This document shows, one piece after another, positions 27,855-36,822 of a stretch of 64,000 nucleotides of DNA. Origin of the DNA: Opitutales bacterium UBA2995 (lineage in GTDB: Bacteria > Verrucomicrobiota > Verrucomicrobiia > Opitutales > UBA2995); the NCBI GenBank assembly GCA_002346535.1, contig DDZZ01000019.1, positions 44,472 through 108,471 of the forward strand. Reading direction: 5' to 3'. The notes beneath the pieces are model-generated. The model was given only the letters and a program-made list of their open reading frames with translations. It ran no database searches and was not told the DNA's origin. The stretch's first letter is position 1. The number at the start of each line of letters is the position of its first letter. The position numbers were made by a program, and so were the translations under genes.

Positions 27855-29138
27855 TCAACCTACGACCTTGGCTAATGCCTGTTCGATATCGGCGATAATG
27901 TCGTCGATATGTTCGATTCCGACCGCCAGGCGCACGAGTTCGGGAGTGATCCCACCGGCACGTTGTTGCTCCTCGTTCAATTGACTGTGAGTAGTCGTAG
28001 CCGGGTGAATGGCCAAACTTTTCGCATCTCCGACGTTAGCCAGATGGCTAAACATTTTTAACGAATCGATAAATTTTGCGCCGGCTTCAGACCCACCTTG
28101 AATACCAAACACGACCATCGCACCGCCCTTACCGGAAAGGTATTTATCAATTTTGCCATGTTCCGGATCATCCTCGAGGCCTGGATAACGCACCCACTCA
28201 ACCTGATCCAAGCCTTTGAGGTGCTTCGCAACCGCCAGTGCATTTTCACAATGGCGCTCCATTCTGAGAGGCAAGGTTTCGATGCCCTGCAAGAAAAACC
28301 ATGCATTGTCCGGAGTCAGGCAGGCACCAAGATTCCGGAGGGGAACAGTACGCATGCGAAGTAGGTAGGCAATCGGTGCCAATTCAGGCGGAAGATCATG
28401 ACCCCAACGAAGACCGTGGTAGGAAGTATCTGGCTCGTCATAAAGTGGAAATTTGCCGTTGGCCCAATTGAACTTTCCGGAATCAATCACGACCCCTCCA
28501 ATTCCCGCGCCATGGCCCCCAAACCACTTGGTTAGGGAATGAACAAGAATATCGGCACCGTGCTCTATCGGCTTCGAGAGGGCCGGAGTGGAAAAAGTCG
28601 CGTCGACGATGAGCGGGATGCCATTGTCGTGAGCGATAGTGGCAATGGATTCAATATCAGCAATTTGACTGGCCGGATTGCTTACGGTCTCACAAAAAAG
28701 GGCTTTGGTATTCTCATCAATGGCTGCTGCAAAATTCTGAGGATCGGTTGGATCGACAAACTTCACATTCACACCCAGCGTTGGCAAAATATCATTAAAC
28801 TGCGTGTAAGATCCTCCATAAAGATCATTGGCTGACACGATGTTATCTCCGGCCTGCGCGAGGTTGATAATGGAATAAAAAATTCCGCTGGTTCCAGATG
28901 CAACTGCAAGTCCTGCCGCTCCGCCTTCGAGTTGGGCTACGCGTTGTTCCAATACATCGTGAGTCGGATTCATAATCCGTGAGTAAACGTTTCCCAATTC
29001 TCTCAGTGCGAAAAGGTTCGCGGCATGTTCTGTGTTGTTAAACACATAGGAGGACGTGCGGAAAATGGGGACCGCGCGCGCGTTAGTGGTTGGGTCCGGA
29101 ACTTGACCGGCATGGAGGCATAAAGTTTCGAATTTCAT
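27855..29138 (-). CDS. metY: O-acetylhomoserine sulfhydrylase (MetY type)
   Basis: This PLP enzyme makes homocysteine (or methionine precursors) from O-acetyl-L-homoserine and sulfide. The 427-residue product is a Cys/Met-metabolism PLP enzyme. It has FETLCLHAGQVPDPTTNARAVPI at the start, SRIMNPTHDVLEQRVAQLEGG, and the PLP-binding Lys in HSLTKWFGGHGAGIGG (about residues 205-220). ATTTHSQL near the C-terminus is typical of the long MetY group. It stands alone with about 120 bp upstream. I found no SAM riboswitch pattern in the leader. Confidence 0.92.
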   Translation of the reverse strand: MKFETLCLHAGQVPDPTTNARAVPIFRTSSYVFNNTEHAANLFALRELGNVYSRIMNPTHDVLEQRVAQLEGGAAGLAVASGTSGIFYSIINLAQAGDNIVSANDLYGGSYTQFNDILPTLGVNVKFVDPTDPQNFAAAIDENTKALFCETVSNPASQIADIESIATIAHDNGIPLIVDATFSTPALSKPIEHGADILVHSLTKWFGGHGAGIGGVVIDSGKFNWANGKFPLYDEPDTSYHGLRWGHDLPPELAPIAYLLRMRTVPLRNLGACLTPDNAWFFLQGIETLPLRMERHCENALAVAKHLKGLDQVEWVRYPGLEDDPEHGKIDKYLSGKGGAMVVFGIQGGSEAGAKFIDSLKMFSHLANVGDAKSLAIHPATTTHSQLNEEQQRAGGITPELVRLAVGIEHIDDIIADIEQALAKVVG

Positions 29139-29460
29139 AGGTGTATTCTGCTTGAATGGATCAACAAAAATGAAGAAGAGCGACAGCCTTGTCTAGGGCA
29201 TATTATAAAAGAAATGTTATTTGAAAAATACCGTGATTGGATCGCCGAGTAGTTGCTTCTGAGCTACCAATTTTGACCGCCGCTATAGCTTAGAGTCCAA
29301 ATGGCAGAGACACGCAATGTCTTCATTGCGGGATGCAGCTCGGGAACAACTGGCGCACTCCTTTTGTGAATCTTGCGCCGTATACTTTCCCAAGCGGTTT
29401 TATCACTAGCTGCTTTACAAATCACTGCCTGGCGCAAAAACATGGGAAAGGAACGCAAGT
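29139..29460. other. Intergenic stretch with no intact gene
   Basis: This is the upstream region of the minus-strand sulfhydrylase gene and the leader of the DoxX-like pseudogene. A very short plus-strand frame at 29301-29369 (opening MAETRNVFIAGCSSG) recalls the nucleotide-binding start of a short-chain dehydrogenase, but it breaks off at a TGA after 22 codons. No promoter, riboswitch or RNA could be supported. Confidence 0.3.
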
Positions 29461-29892
29461 ATGAGTAAAGATACCGCTGATCTCATTTTTCGAATATTTT
29501 CCAACCTCATATTTTTAGCCCTGGGTGGAGAACATATCTTCAACGATGAGTTGTTGCAAAAGCTTATGTCTTCCTGGATGCCGATGCCCGGACTGATGTC
29601 CATTATGGTTGGTATCGTTTTGGTCGCATGAGGTATCTGTGTTGTATTGGGATGGTGACTACGGTTCGCATCGCTAATTCTGGGAGCCTTTATGTTGACG
29701 GTTACCATAGTGGTGAACCTCGCGGCACTATTTATTTAACCCACGTTTGTCGATAGATCGAACTATTGGATATGGGATATCCTGCAGAGGAGCAATCTGG
29801 CCATAAATATTTGCCTGTTCGGGGCCTGTATCCTGCTCTGGCACCATGAACCGAGCAGATGGAGTCTAGATTACATACTCAGAATGAATTGA
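29461..29892 (+). pseudogene. DoxX-like small membrane protein, interrupted by three in-frame stops
   Basis: From an ATG at 29461 (AAAGGA about 10 nt upstream) the frame reads MSKDTADLIFRIFSNLIFLALGGEHIF, then SIMVGIVLVA. It then meets TGA at 29629, TGA at 29656 and TAA at 29737 before the final TGA at 29890. Between these stops the same frame continues as a hydrophobic four-helix protein (LRFASLILGAFMLTV..., LAINICLFGACILLW). The size (143 codons), helix spacing and GxVL..G pattern fit the DoxX/DoxD family. No frameshift is needed. Because intact genes here use TGA as an ordinary stop, and one stop is TAA, nonsense mutation is more likely than recoding. Confidence 0.7.
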
Positions 29893-29902
29893 AAACAGAC
29901 TT

Positions 29903-30862
29903 CTAGAAACCGATCGCCTTTCCCAGATTCAAGGTCTCACTGAAATGCTCGATAGTCTTCTTAAGGCCATCCCTGAGCGGTACTTGCGGCTCCCAATTAT
30001 CCAGATACTTTTTGGCGAGTGTGATATCTGGCTGGCGCTGCCTGGGATCGTCGGAAGGCAAATCCTGATGAACGATCTTCGAAGTAGTCCCTGTCAGATC
30101 GATAATGTTTTCTGCCAATTCCAGCATGGTAAACTCACCGGGATTACCAATGTTGATCGGGCCGGTTGTTTCATCCTGATTCATCAGGCGTAAAAAGCCC
30201 TCGATCAGATCGCTAACATAACAGAAGGACCGGGTCTGCGTTCCATCGCCGTAAATGGTAATGTCCTCTCCTTTGAGTGCTTGAACAATAAAATTAGAAA
30301 CCACCCGTCCATCATTTGGGTGCATACGGGGACCGTAAGTATTAAAGATCCGGACAATGCGGACATCGATCCCGTTTTGCCGGTGGTAGTCGAAACAAAG
30401 AGTCTCTGCGCACCGCTTACCTTCATCGTAACAGGAACGAATGCCAATTGGGTTTACATGGCCCCAATAACCCTCCTGCTGAGGATGTATTTCCGGATCA
30501 CCGTAAACCTCAGAGCTCGAAGCTTGGAAAACACGCGCATTCAAACGTTTCGCCAATCCCAGGCAATTGATCATACCCATCACAGAGGTCTTAATCGTTT
30601 TGATGGCGTTATACTGGTAGTGCGGTGGCGAAGCAGGACAGGCCAGGTTATATATTTGGTCTACCTCGGCTTTGAACGGATCCACCACATCGTGCCGAAT
30701 GAACTCGAACTTCGGATTTTGAAACAGGTGTTCGATGTTCACTTTGCGCCCCGTGAAGAGGTTGTCCATGCAGATAACTTCGTGGCCGTCGGCCAACAGT
30801 CGATCGCTCAGGTGACTACCGAGGAAACCCGCTCCTCCTGTGATAAGAATACGTATACTCAT
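29903..30862 (-). CDS. UDP-glucuronate decarboxylase-like NAD-dependent epimerase/dehydratase
   Basis: This short-chain dehydrogenase family member probably converts UDP-glucuronate to UDP-xylose (UXS) for envelope polysaccharide. The 319-residue product begins RILITGGAGFLGSHLSDRL (NAD-binding GxxGxxG). It has ASSSEVYGDPEIHPQ, the catalytic Tyr and Lys in SCYDEGKRCAE, and RIFNTYGPRMHPNDGRVVSNFI, all typical of UXS rather than GalE. The ATG at 30862 is preferred; the longer frame adds 19 residues with no role in the fold. It is a single gene facing the DoxX relic; dTDP-glucose dehydratase activity cannot be excluded. Confidence 0.85.
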   Translation of the reverse strand: MSIRILITGGAGFLGSHLSDRLLADGHEVICMDNLFTGRKVNIEHLFQNPKFEFIRHDVVDPFKAEVDQIYNLACPASPPHYQYNAIKTIKTSVMGMINCLGLAKRLNARVFQASSSEVYGDPEIHPQQEGYWGHVNPIGIRSCYDEGKRCAETLCFDYHRQNGIDVRIVRIFNTYGPRMHPNDGRVVSNFIVQALKGEDITIYGDGTQTRSFCYVSDLIEGFLRLMNQDETTGPINIGNPGEFTMLELAENIIDLTGTTSKIVHQDLPSDDPRQRQPDITLAKKYLDNWEPQVPLRDGLKKTIEHFSETLNLGKAIGF

Positions 30863-31041
30863 GAGATAAGTGGAATCAACAAGGATTCCTATGCCAGTTA
30901 GGGCATCATGAAAAGCCAAATGTCCGGATTTTGACTCTTCATTTACTCAGTCAACTCGCTTGACCAATCAAGCCAGTTTCCATAAGCTCCTCAGTTTACA
31001 GTTCGATTTGCTGTTCCCCTACTGACACCTCACAGAAATCA

Positions 31042-31491
31042 ATGAAATGTCCACGATGTTCGTCCACCGACGATAAAGTTATCGATTCCCGAGTTGCCAA
31101 AGACGGCACCTCGATTCGGAGGCGTCGTGAGTGCCTCGATTGCGGGCGCCGCTTCAACACCGTGGAAGAAATCTTGCATGAAGGCTTGATGGTTCTCAAA
31201 CGGGATGGCCGCAACGAAGAATTTGACCGTGCAAAAATTATAAACGGAATCCGAAGGGCTACCAACAAGCTACCGATTGATGTAGAGCAAATAAATTTGC
31301 TGGTCAACGATGTCATCGATGAACTGATGCAGAAATACGACTACGAGATTCCCAGTCGGGCCGTAGGTGAAGGAGTCATGATACGGTTGAAAAAAATTAA
31401 CCAGATTGCCTACGTCCGATTCGCCTGTGTGTATAAAGATTTTCGGGACATCAATGAGCTGATGCAGGATATTTCCAACTTGAATACCTAG
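31042..31491 (+). CDS. nrdR: Transcriptional repressor NrdR
   Basis: NrdR represses ribonucleotide reductase genes in response to nucleotide levels. The 149-residue product has the N-terminal zinc ribbon CPRCSS...CLDCGRRF (Cys 3, 6, 31 and 34), followed by the ATP-cone domain (about residues 46-136: VLKRDGRNEEFDRAKIINGI). Length and domain order are canonical. It is followed after 4 nt by an unknown gene. I did not find NrdR boxes within this window, so its targets lie elsewhere. Confidence 0.96.
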   Translation: MKCPRCSSTDDKVIDSRVAKDGTSIRRRRECLDCGRRFNTVEEILHEGLMVLKRDGRNEEFDRAKIINGIRRATNKLPIDVEQINLLVNDVIDELMQKYDYEIPSRAVGEGVMIRLKKINQIAYVRFACVYKDFRDINELMQDISNLNT

Positions 31492-31495
31492 ATTG

Positions 31496-31978
31496 ATGAA
31501 GGCCGGCCATAGGAACAGAATTACGCGTTTGCACCTTCTCAATACACTCTTCCCGCTGCTGACCGGAGAGGACCTGTATCTGGCCAAGCAAATCGAACAA
31601 ACAATCAACTTTGCTTCAACGGGGGATACAGAAAATCCGGGTCAACAAGATGAGTTCAACGAAGCCCTCGTTCGACTACTGCAGAAATACCTGACTCAGG
31701 ATCAGAATTTCGGATTTTATCATTGGGAGGCCAATGCCGGAAACCGGTCCTTCGATCCACTCTGGGCCCGCGAGGAAATAATAGCCGGCCTCAAAGAAAT
31801 CGCGGGTTTCCCTAAAGCCATGTTTTTTGGAACAGGACTCCGACTATCCCTGCAAGACACCAAAAAGAACTGGACGGCCAAATTAGACCGCGAATACGAA
31901 GAAGCCGTTGAGTATATCCGCAACCTGGCCACGTACTGGACCACCAAAAACTCTGAACTGACTTTGGTTCTATTATAA
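31496..31978 (+). CDS. Hypothetical protein coupled to nrdR
   Basis: The 160-residue soluble product begins at an ATG 4 nt after the nrdR stop, so the two are probably co-translated. The start at 31496 is preferred over a TTG one codon upstream. It is mostly helical by composition. Segments such as HLLNTLFPLLTGEDLYLAKQIE, FGFYHWEANAGNRSFDPLWAREE and LREYEEAVEYIRNLATYW-like aromatic helices are visible. There is no signal peptide, membrane segment, cysteine pair or catalytic motif I recognise. Position suggests a link to nucleotide metabolism, but that is only context. Confidence 0.7.
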   Translation: MKAGHRNRITRLHLLNTLFPLLTGEDLYLAKQIEQTINFASTGDTENPGQQDEFNEALVRLLQKYLTQDQNFGFYHWEANAGNRSFDPLWAREEIIAGLKEIAGFPKAMFFGTGLRLSLQDTKKNWTAKLDREYEEAVEYIRNLATYWTTKNSELTLVLL

Positions 31979-32059
31979 CTTCAACCGCAAATGAGCTTAT
32001 ATGATTTTTTTCGTGTGAATTCGTGCAATTCGTAGTTAACTATCTCTTCAATTCTTCTC

Positions 32060-32404
32060 ATGTCAGAACCATCCATATTCACAAAAATTATCAACAGGGA
32101 AATACCTGGCACTTTCGAACACGAGGACGAACAATGTGTCGCTATCCGAGATATTAATCCGCAGGCGCCCACGCACATTTTGATTATTCCTAAAAAACAT
32201 ATTTTCCGCACCTCGTTAGCAAAAGACGAGGATCAGGAACTCTTGGGGCACCTCCTTTTAACAGCGCGCGACGTGGCCAAAAAACTTAATTTGAAAGACG
32301 GATTCAGAATCGTCATTAACAATGGCAAGATGGGAGGAGAAGCCATTCCCCACCTGCACGTGCATTTACTCTCTGGCCGGCAAATGGAATGGCCTCCGGG
32401 TTGA
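32060..32404 (+). CDS. HIT-family (Hint-like) nucleotide-binding protein
   Basis: Histidine-triad proteins hydrolyse nucleoside phosphoramidates and related nucleotides. The 114-residue product opens SIFTKIINREIPG and has VAIRDINPQAPTHILIIPKKHI. It ends with the triad PHLHVHLL (His-x-His-x-His) near residues 97-104. It has the length of a HinT-type protein. It stands about 80 bp after the nrdR partner gene and may have its own promoter. Confidence 0.93.
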   Translation: MSEPSIFTKIINREIPGTFEHEDEQCVAIRDINPQAPTHILIIPKKHIFRTSLAKDEDQELLGHLLLTARDVAKKLNLKDGFRIVINNGKMGGEAIPHLHVHLLSGRQMEWPPG

Positions 32405-32597
32405 GTTTCCAAAAGGAGTGAACATCTGGGAGAAATAAGATAATAGAGCCTCTCCAATAATCCTGAGCTGAGGATTTCACCGATGGAGTCAAGGGTCGGT
32501 ATAAAAATATATTGTTCGCTAGCTTTAAATTTTACCCTCCTTCTTTGACTATCCGATTTGTCCCCATTGGTTGAAGCCCTCGGATCTGGCCGACGGC

Positions 32598-33003
32598 TCA
32601 AACGTACCATCGAACCTTTTTGAGGTGTTTTAGCTCCAACATCATGAGGATCGAAGGGAGCTCAGGCGAAGATTTGCCCGTGCGCTCAATCAGTCGATCC
32701 ATATCAAGGATTTCACCATCGCTGAATTGATCCAGCACTAACTGTTCTTCATCACTGACGGTTACCGGGGATAAAGAATCCGACAAAGGCGTATCCGTTT
32801 CGCGATACACCAATAAGTATCCCAACTCTTCAACGAGATCCTCAGGCTTGCTTAGCAAGGTAGCTCCCTCCTGGATTAATTGGTGGCAGCCCCGACTAGT
32901 TGCCTGGTCAATTCTGCCCGGTACATCAAATACGCTGCTCCGCCACAAACCGCGCCAAAATCATAGTGGCATGCGGGGGCTCTCACTATGGAACATTTTT
33001 CAA
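32598..33003 (-). pseudogene. dprA: dprA C-terminal relic with frameshifts
   Basis: DprA loads RecA on incoming DNA in natural transformation. Only the end of the gene survives. Three frames must be joined: SIV.AP (about 32979-32996), then HATMILARFVAEQR (about 32945-32985), then VFDVPGRIDQATSRGCHQLIQEGATLL and the winged-helix tail (VSDEEQLVLDQFSDGE...LELKHLKKV) to the stop at 32598. These match the final Rossmann-like part and the C-terminal helix domain of DprA, whose normal length is about 360 residues; about two thirds is missing. The relic begins exactly where nnr ends. I infer that the gene is dead. Confidence 0.85.
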
Positions 33004-34584
33004 TCAAAGGAAGTCCAAAACATCGGTTGCTTTTGCCGATGTTTGCCCCTGAGTGCGCGCTAGCCGATCGGCCGACCATCCATGCCAAGCAGCTCCCTGC
33101 AAAACTGATTCTACAGAATTTGCGCCCGGGATGGCTAATCTTCCACCGATCAAACCAGCAAGGATATCTCCACTGCCACCTCGCGCTAGGACAGGACTTC
33201 CAAAGCAGCTGTAAACTACCCTGTCTTCGACAACAATGGCGGTCGGCGAACCTTTAAGCAGGGCAATACAGCTAAATTCGTGGCTGAAATTTCTCAAATC
33301 ATGGATTCCAACGGGATCGTTCAGTGGGCGATCCAACAAGCGGTTGAATTCGCCGTTGTGCGGAGTAATCGCGCACGCTCTATTGGACCAATCCATTTTC
33401 ACTAACTCGGGTAGAAGCGCGTCGGCATCCAATAAGACGGGTGAGCGGCTCAATCTTAGAACCTCTTCAATCAAAGTAGCGGTTTCGGGATTGCGGCCCA
33501 TCCCCGGTCCTATTGCCCAGGCTGTGGCTTTGTCGGCCAATTCACGAATTTGAGACAGTCCCTCCAATGCTAGGCCTCCGTCTTCGGGAATTTCAGGCAA
33601 TCCACACCACATGGCTTCGGGAATTTGCGAAGCCGCCTCGGCAACAATGGAGTTGGGAACAAAAGCTGTCACTAAACCAACACCGGATTTCACCGCAGCT
33701 CGAACCGTCATCAGAATGGCCCCTGGCATCGCTGCAGATCCACCCAACACAAAAACATGACCAAACTTCTTTTTGTGCACCTGCGATTTTCGAAGAGCTT
33801 TTCGAAACCCAAGAGCTCCATCGCTAAGGACGGATATTTTAGCATACAAATTACTCGGTCTGAAAAATCCCAAATCCAAGTAGCGAATTCGGCCTACGGC
33901 TGGCCGGTTCTGCAATTCGAACATTCCTCTTTTCGCAATGCCGGTAGCATAGCTAAAATCTGCCCGAAACCTAGTCTCATCAGAATTATCTCCCACTCCG
34001 CTTGGAACATCCACAGCGATCCGGCATTGAATAGACTCCAATGCATTGACACATTCGATGAGCTCCTTGATTGGGGATCGAAGAGGCGGCTTGAATTGCA
34101 TGCCCAGAATTCCATCCAGGCAAAGATCGATCGATTCAGAGCCTAAAAAACTCTGAATTTGAGCCTCAACTCCATCCTTACTTCCTTGGCGCAAAGAAAG
34201 GTATTTCAATTGCTCGCCATGAGAGACTTGAAATGCGTCCAAGCTCTTATGTGCCAAGAGTCTCAAGTGGCTCAGTCCGCTGGGAAAAACCATTTTCACC
34301 TTGGCATCTGGAAAGCGGTTCAACAAATGCCTCGCGGCAATGATCGCGTCCCCGCCGTTATGCCCTTTCCCCACCAATAAGAGCAAATTATGGATTGGGG
34401 CATCGCCTAAGGCTTCTCGAATATCCAACAGCGCCTGATCCGCAATGGACCGGCCTGCGTGATTCATGGCCTTCCATTCCAACGCTTCATTTCCTCTGAA
34501 CAATTCACCTTCGAAAACCTGCGACTCCTCCGAGGTCAGGACAGGATGGAGGTATGCGCATTCAGATAAGAGAGGAAAGCTCAC
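33004..34584 (-). CDS. nnr: Bifunctional NAD(P)H-hydrate epimerase / ADP-dependent dehydratase
   Basis: Nnr repairs hydrated NAD(P)H. The epimerase domain (YjeF_N) spans about residues 20-235 (NHAGRSIADQAL, LLVGKGHNGGDAIIAARHL). The ADP-dependent dehydratase domain (carbohydrate-kinase-like) spans about 245-520, with GHVFVLGGSAAMPGAILM, AIGPGMGRNPET, CAITPHNGEF and the ATP/ADP motif GSGDILAGLIGG. The 526-residue length is normal for the fusion. The start read is a GTG at 34584 with no good ribosome-binding site. It is the third gene of pdxJ-acpS-nnr and runs directly into the dprA relic. Confidence 0.94.
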   Translation of the reverse strand: MSFPLLSECAYLHPVLTSEESQVFEGELFRGNEALEWKAMNHAGRSIADQALLDIREALGDAPIHNLLLLVGKGHNGGDAIIAARHLLNRFPDAKVKMVFPSGLSHLRLLAHKSLDAFQVSHGEQLKYLSLRQGSKDGVEAQIQSFLGSESIDLCLDGILGMQFKPPLRSPIKELIECVNALESIQCRIAVDVPSGVGDNSDETRFRADFSYATGIAKRGMFELQNRPAVGRIRYLDLGFFRPSNLYAKISVLSDGALGFRKALRKSQVHKKKFGHVFVLGGSAAMPGAILMTVRAAVKSGVGLVTAFVPNSIVAEAASQIPEAMWCGLPEIPEDGGLALEGLSQIRELADKATAWAIGPGMGRNPETATLIEEVLRLSRSPVLLDADALLPELVKMDWSNRACAITPHNGEFNRLLDRPLNDPVGIHDLRNFSHEFSCIALLKGSPTAIVVEDRVVYSCFGSPVLARGGSGDILAGLIGGRLAIPGANSVESVLQGAAWHGWSADRLARTQGQTSAKATDVLDFL

Positions 34585-34602
34585 AAGAAAGTATTCACCT
34601 GA

Positions 34603-35040
34603 CTATACCTTGACCAAAATGGCAACAGCAACAGCCGTTCCCTTCGTATGGGATAACGTGATACGCACATCCGTTCCACCCAAAACCTCCAGCAGTTTCT
34701 TTCCCTGATGGTCCAGTCGGATCAGGGGTTGCATTCGCGGATCATGGTAAACGGAAGCCGAAGTCCAACCGAAGAGTTTTCCAATGCCCGTAGAAAAGGC
34801 TTTGGAAACAGCTTCCTTCGCAGCAAAGCGAGCAGCAAGGTGCGGGAATGGATTCGATTTATCAAAACAGTAATCTACTTCCTCCTGGGTATAGACGCGT
34901 TTCAAAAACCGGTCCTTCTGACGTTCATATACCTTTTGAACACGGTCGACCTCGATGACATCCACTCCTACGTTCAGAAGTGCCGCCGGCGATGGAAACC
35001 GACCGGCCAATTCCAGAAGACTGGAACCTTCATCCGCCAT
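34603..35040 (-). CDS. acpS: Holo-[acyl-carrier-protein] synthase
   Basis: AcpS transfers phosphopantetheine from CoA to acyl carrier protein. The 145-residue product has the catalytic/metal motif GVDVIEVDR (about residues 24-32) and the second motif RFAAKEAVSKAF (about 70-82). It ends with ITLSHTKGTAVAVAI. An extra 20 residues precede the usual start because the frame opens inside pdxJ (11-bp overlap), so a later start is possible. pdxJ-acpS is a classic gene pair. Confidence 0.95.
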   Translation of the reverse strand: MADEGSSLLELAGRFPSPAALLNVGVDVIEVDRVQKVYERQKDRFLKRVYTQEEVDYCFDKSNPFPHLAARFAAKEAVSKAFSTGIGKLFGWTSASVYHDPRMQPLIRLDHQGKKLLEVLGGTDVRITLSHTKGTAVAVAILVKV

Positions 35041-35788
35041 TGGCTAACCTTCTCATTTCCCGGACTGCTTCTGGTACACCTGTAAACAGGGCTCGACTTA
35101 CAATGGTGTGTCCGATGTTGAGTTCATTCAAGTGCGGTAAGGTTCTCACCTCCAGGATATTTTCATAATTGATTCCATGACCCGCATTGATTACCAAACC
35201 CAGGTCATGCCCCAGTAATGCGCCCGTCTTTAATCGTTCATATTCAGGTGCGCGACCATCGGAATAATATGCATTCGCGTAGGACCCAGTATGGAGTTCG
35301 ATAACCGGAACGCCCAGCTCAGCGGCCATCTCAATTTGATCGGCTTTGGGATCAATAAACAGGCTCACGACAACGCCTGCCTCTGAAAGGCTTTTAACAA
35401 CCTTGCCGACACTTTCCTTACCTTCTAATAAATTCAAGCCTCCTTCAGTGGTCACCTCTTGTCTGTTTTCAGGAACAATACAGGCATAATCCGGCTTCAC
35501 CGATAAAGCAAACTCAAGCATAGAGTCAGTCGCGGCCATCTCCAGATTCAGCGGAATCTTTATTGAGGCACGCAATCTACGGACATCCTCAGGTTGGATA
35601 TGTCGTTTATCTTCGCGTTGGTGAACGGTAATACTGTCGGCACCAGCACACTCACATTCGTGGGCAAATGCTACAGGGTCGGGTTCAACCTGGTTCCCGT
35701 AGGTGGATTCATAATCCTTGTAACGCGCCTGACGCACTGTCACAAAGTGATCGATGTTTATCCCTAACAATATTTCTTGTTCAGCCAT
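35030..35788 (-). CDS. pdxJ: Pyridoxine 5'-phosphate synthase
   Basis: PdxJ condenses 1-deoxyxylulose 5-phosphate with amino-acetone phosphate to make vitamin B6. The 252-residue TIM barrel has LLGINIDHFVTVRQAR at the start, ITVHQREDKRHIQPEDV (catalytic His and Glu region), LNLEMAATDSML and VVSLFIDP. It ends with INAGHGINYEN and ELNIGHTIVSRALFTG, all hallmarks of the family. It overlaps acpS by 11 bp and opens the pdxJ-acpS-nnr operon. Confidence 0.96.
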   Translation of the reverse strand: MAEQEILLGINIDHFVTVRQARYKDYESTYGNQVEPDPVAFAHECECAGADSITVHQREDKRHIQPEDVRRLRASIKIPLNLEMAATDSMLEFALSVKPDYACIVPENRQEVTTEGGLNLLEGKESVGKVVKSLSEAGVVVSLFIDPKADQIEMAAELGVPVIELHTGSYANAYYSDGRAPEYERLKTGALLGHDLGLVINAGHGINYENILEVRTLPHLNELNIGHTIVSRALFTGVPEAVREMRRLANGG

Positions 35789-35806
35789 AAAAGTAGATTC
35801 GATTTA

Positions 35807-35923
35807 TCAAGATAAGGCGCTCTTTACCTGCTGCGAAGCGAGGGTGGCTCCATACGCCTCGGTCGCAACTGGATCGCGTGCCAATCGAGCTTTCAGATGC
35901 AATTCTTTAATTTTGTATTTCAT
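35807..35923 (-). CDS. Possible small protein (38 residues) between rnhB and pdxJ
   Basis: An ATG at 35923 opens a 38-codon frame (MKYKIKELHLKARLARDP..., ending QQVKSALS) that stops 18 bp before the pdxJ start on the same strand. It is a charged amphipathic helix by composition. There is no clear ribosome-binding site and the frame is open another 13 codons upstream, so it may be the tail of a lost gene rather than a gene. I recognise no family. Confidence 0.25.
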   Translation of the reverse strand: MKYKIKELHLKARLARDPVATEAYGATLASQQVKSALS

Positions 35924-36059
35924 TGCCGAATCGGATGATTCTCTGTTATCTGAAGAAAAGATTCAACGGAAGATTTCTCCCAGAGTTCAAAGCCTTCAAG
36001 CTATTTTCCGAAAAACTTGCAATGGGTATGGTTGGATTATCGACAAACCCAAGGCCCGG

Positions 36060-36764
36060 TTAATCTGAGGAAAGTATTTGCCCAAGAAAACTTGCGCGGT
36101 GGATCTTACATGGACCACAGGCCTTCAGAGCCGCAATGTGCTTTGAAGTGCCGTAACCTTTATTCGTTTCGAACCCGTAATTTGGATACACTGGGGCCTG
36201 TTCCTGCATGAAACGATCACGAGTCACTTTTGCAATAATTGAGGCCAAGGCAATCACCAGCGACTTTCCATCGCCCTTAACAATTGCCGTATGTGGATCC
36301 GGAAATGGGTTTAGAGGTTTTCCGTCGACCATGACCTGGGCGATCGAAGGATTGCGCGGATTTTGGAATAGCCAACCTTCTCCTTCGAAAGGGACTTCAA
36401 AGGGACAGGTAGCATTTGCTCTTAATTGATCTAGGCACAGCGCCATCGCTTTCCTGGTCGCTCCCAGGATATTCAAACGCTCAATTTCTTCGACCTCGAC
36501 CATACAACAGGTATAATGAATCAGCCCTTCAGGTATAGCTGACATGGCCTCAAAAACAGCTTCGCGATCCGATTCTTTTAGTTGCTTCGAATCGTTAATC
36601 TGAGAAGCAAATTGCCGATGCCAGGATGAGTCATAGAACGCTCGATTTACATAAACAGCAGCTGCAGACACGGGCCCAGCCAGAGGACCCCTACCCGCTT
36701 CATCGATTCCAATGAGGGCTGGAACAGTCTCCAAAAAATGCAAATCAAACTCATCGAGGCCCAT
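36060..36764 (-). CDS. rnhB: Ribonuclease HII
   Basis: RNase HII cuts RNA in RNA-DNA hybrids and removes single ribonucleotides. The 234-residue product has the catalytic GIDEAGRGPLAGPV (Asp and Glu, about residues 18-31), the third acid in INDSKQLKESDREAVF, and MQEQAPVYPNYGFETNKGYGTSKHIAALK near the C-terminus. It lies next to rnhC (RNase HIII), 58 bp downstream on the same strand. The presence of both type 2 RNases H side by side is unusual. Confidence 0.95.
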   Translation of the reverse strand: MGLDEFDLHFLETVPALIGIDEAGRGPLAGPVSAAAVYVNRAFYDSSWHRQFASQINDSKQLKESDREAVFEAMSAIPEGLIHYTCCMVEVEEIERLNILGATRKAMALCLDQLRANATCPFEVPFEGEGWLFQNPRNPSIAQVMVDGKPLNPFPDPHTAIVKGDGKSLVIALASIIAKVTRDRFMQEQAPVYPNYGFETNKGYGTSKHIAALKACGPCKIHRASFLGQILSSD

Positions 36765-36822
36765 TGAATACTCTGGGTAATTCTAAGGATTGGATTCAAT
36801 TGCCCATAACTGAACAACAGGA

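Noticed and set aside
29139..29260. Possible SAM riboswitch before the O-acetylhomoserine sulfhydrylase gene
   Set aside because: The 120-bp leader lacks the conserved SAM-I/SAM-II cores and has no terminator hairpin.
29301..29369. Short frame resembling the start of a short-chain dehydrogenase
   Set aside because: Only 22 codons, and the glycine motif is imperfect; it is mentioned in the intergenic entry but not supported as a gene.
29629..29658. TGA recoding (Trp or selenocysteine) in the DoxX-like frame
   Set aside because: A TAA follows in the same frame, many intact genes here end in TGA, and no SECIS-like hairpin is evident after the TGAs.
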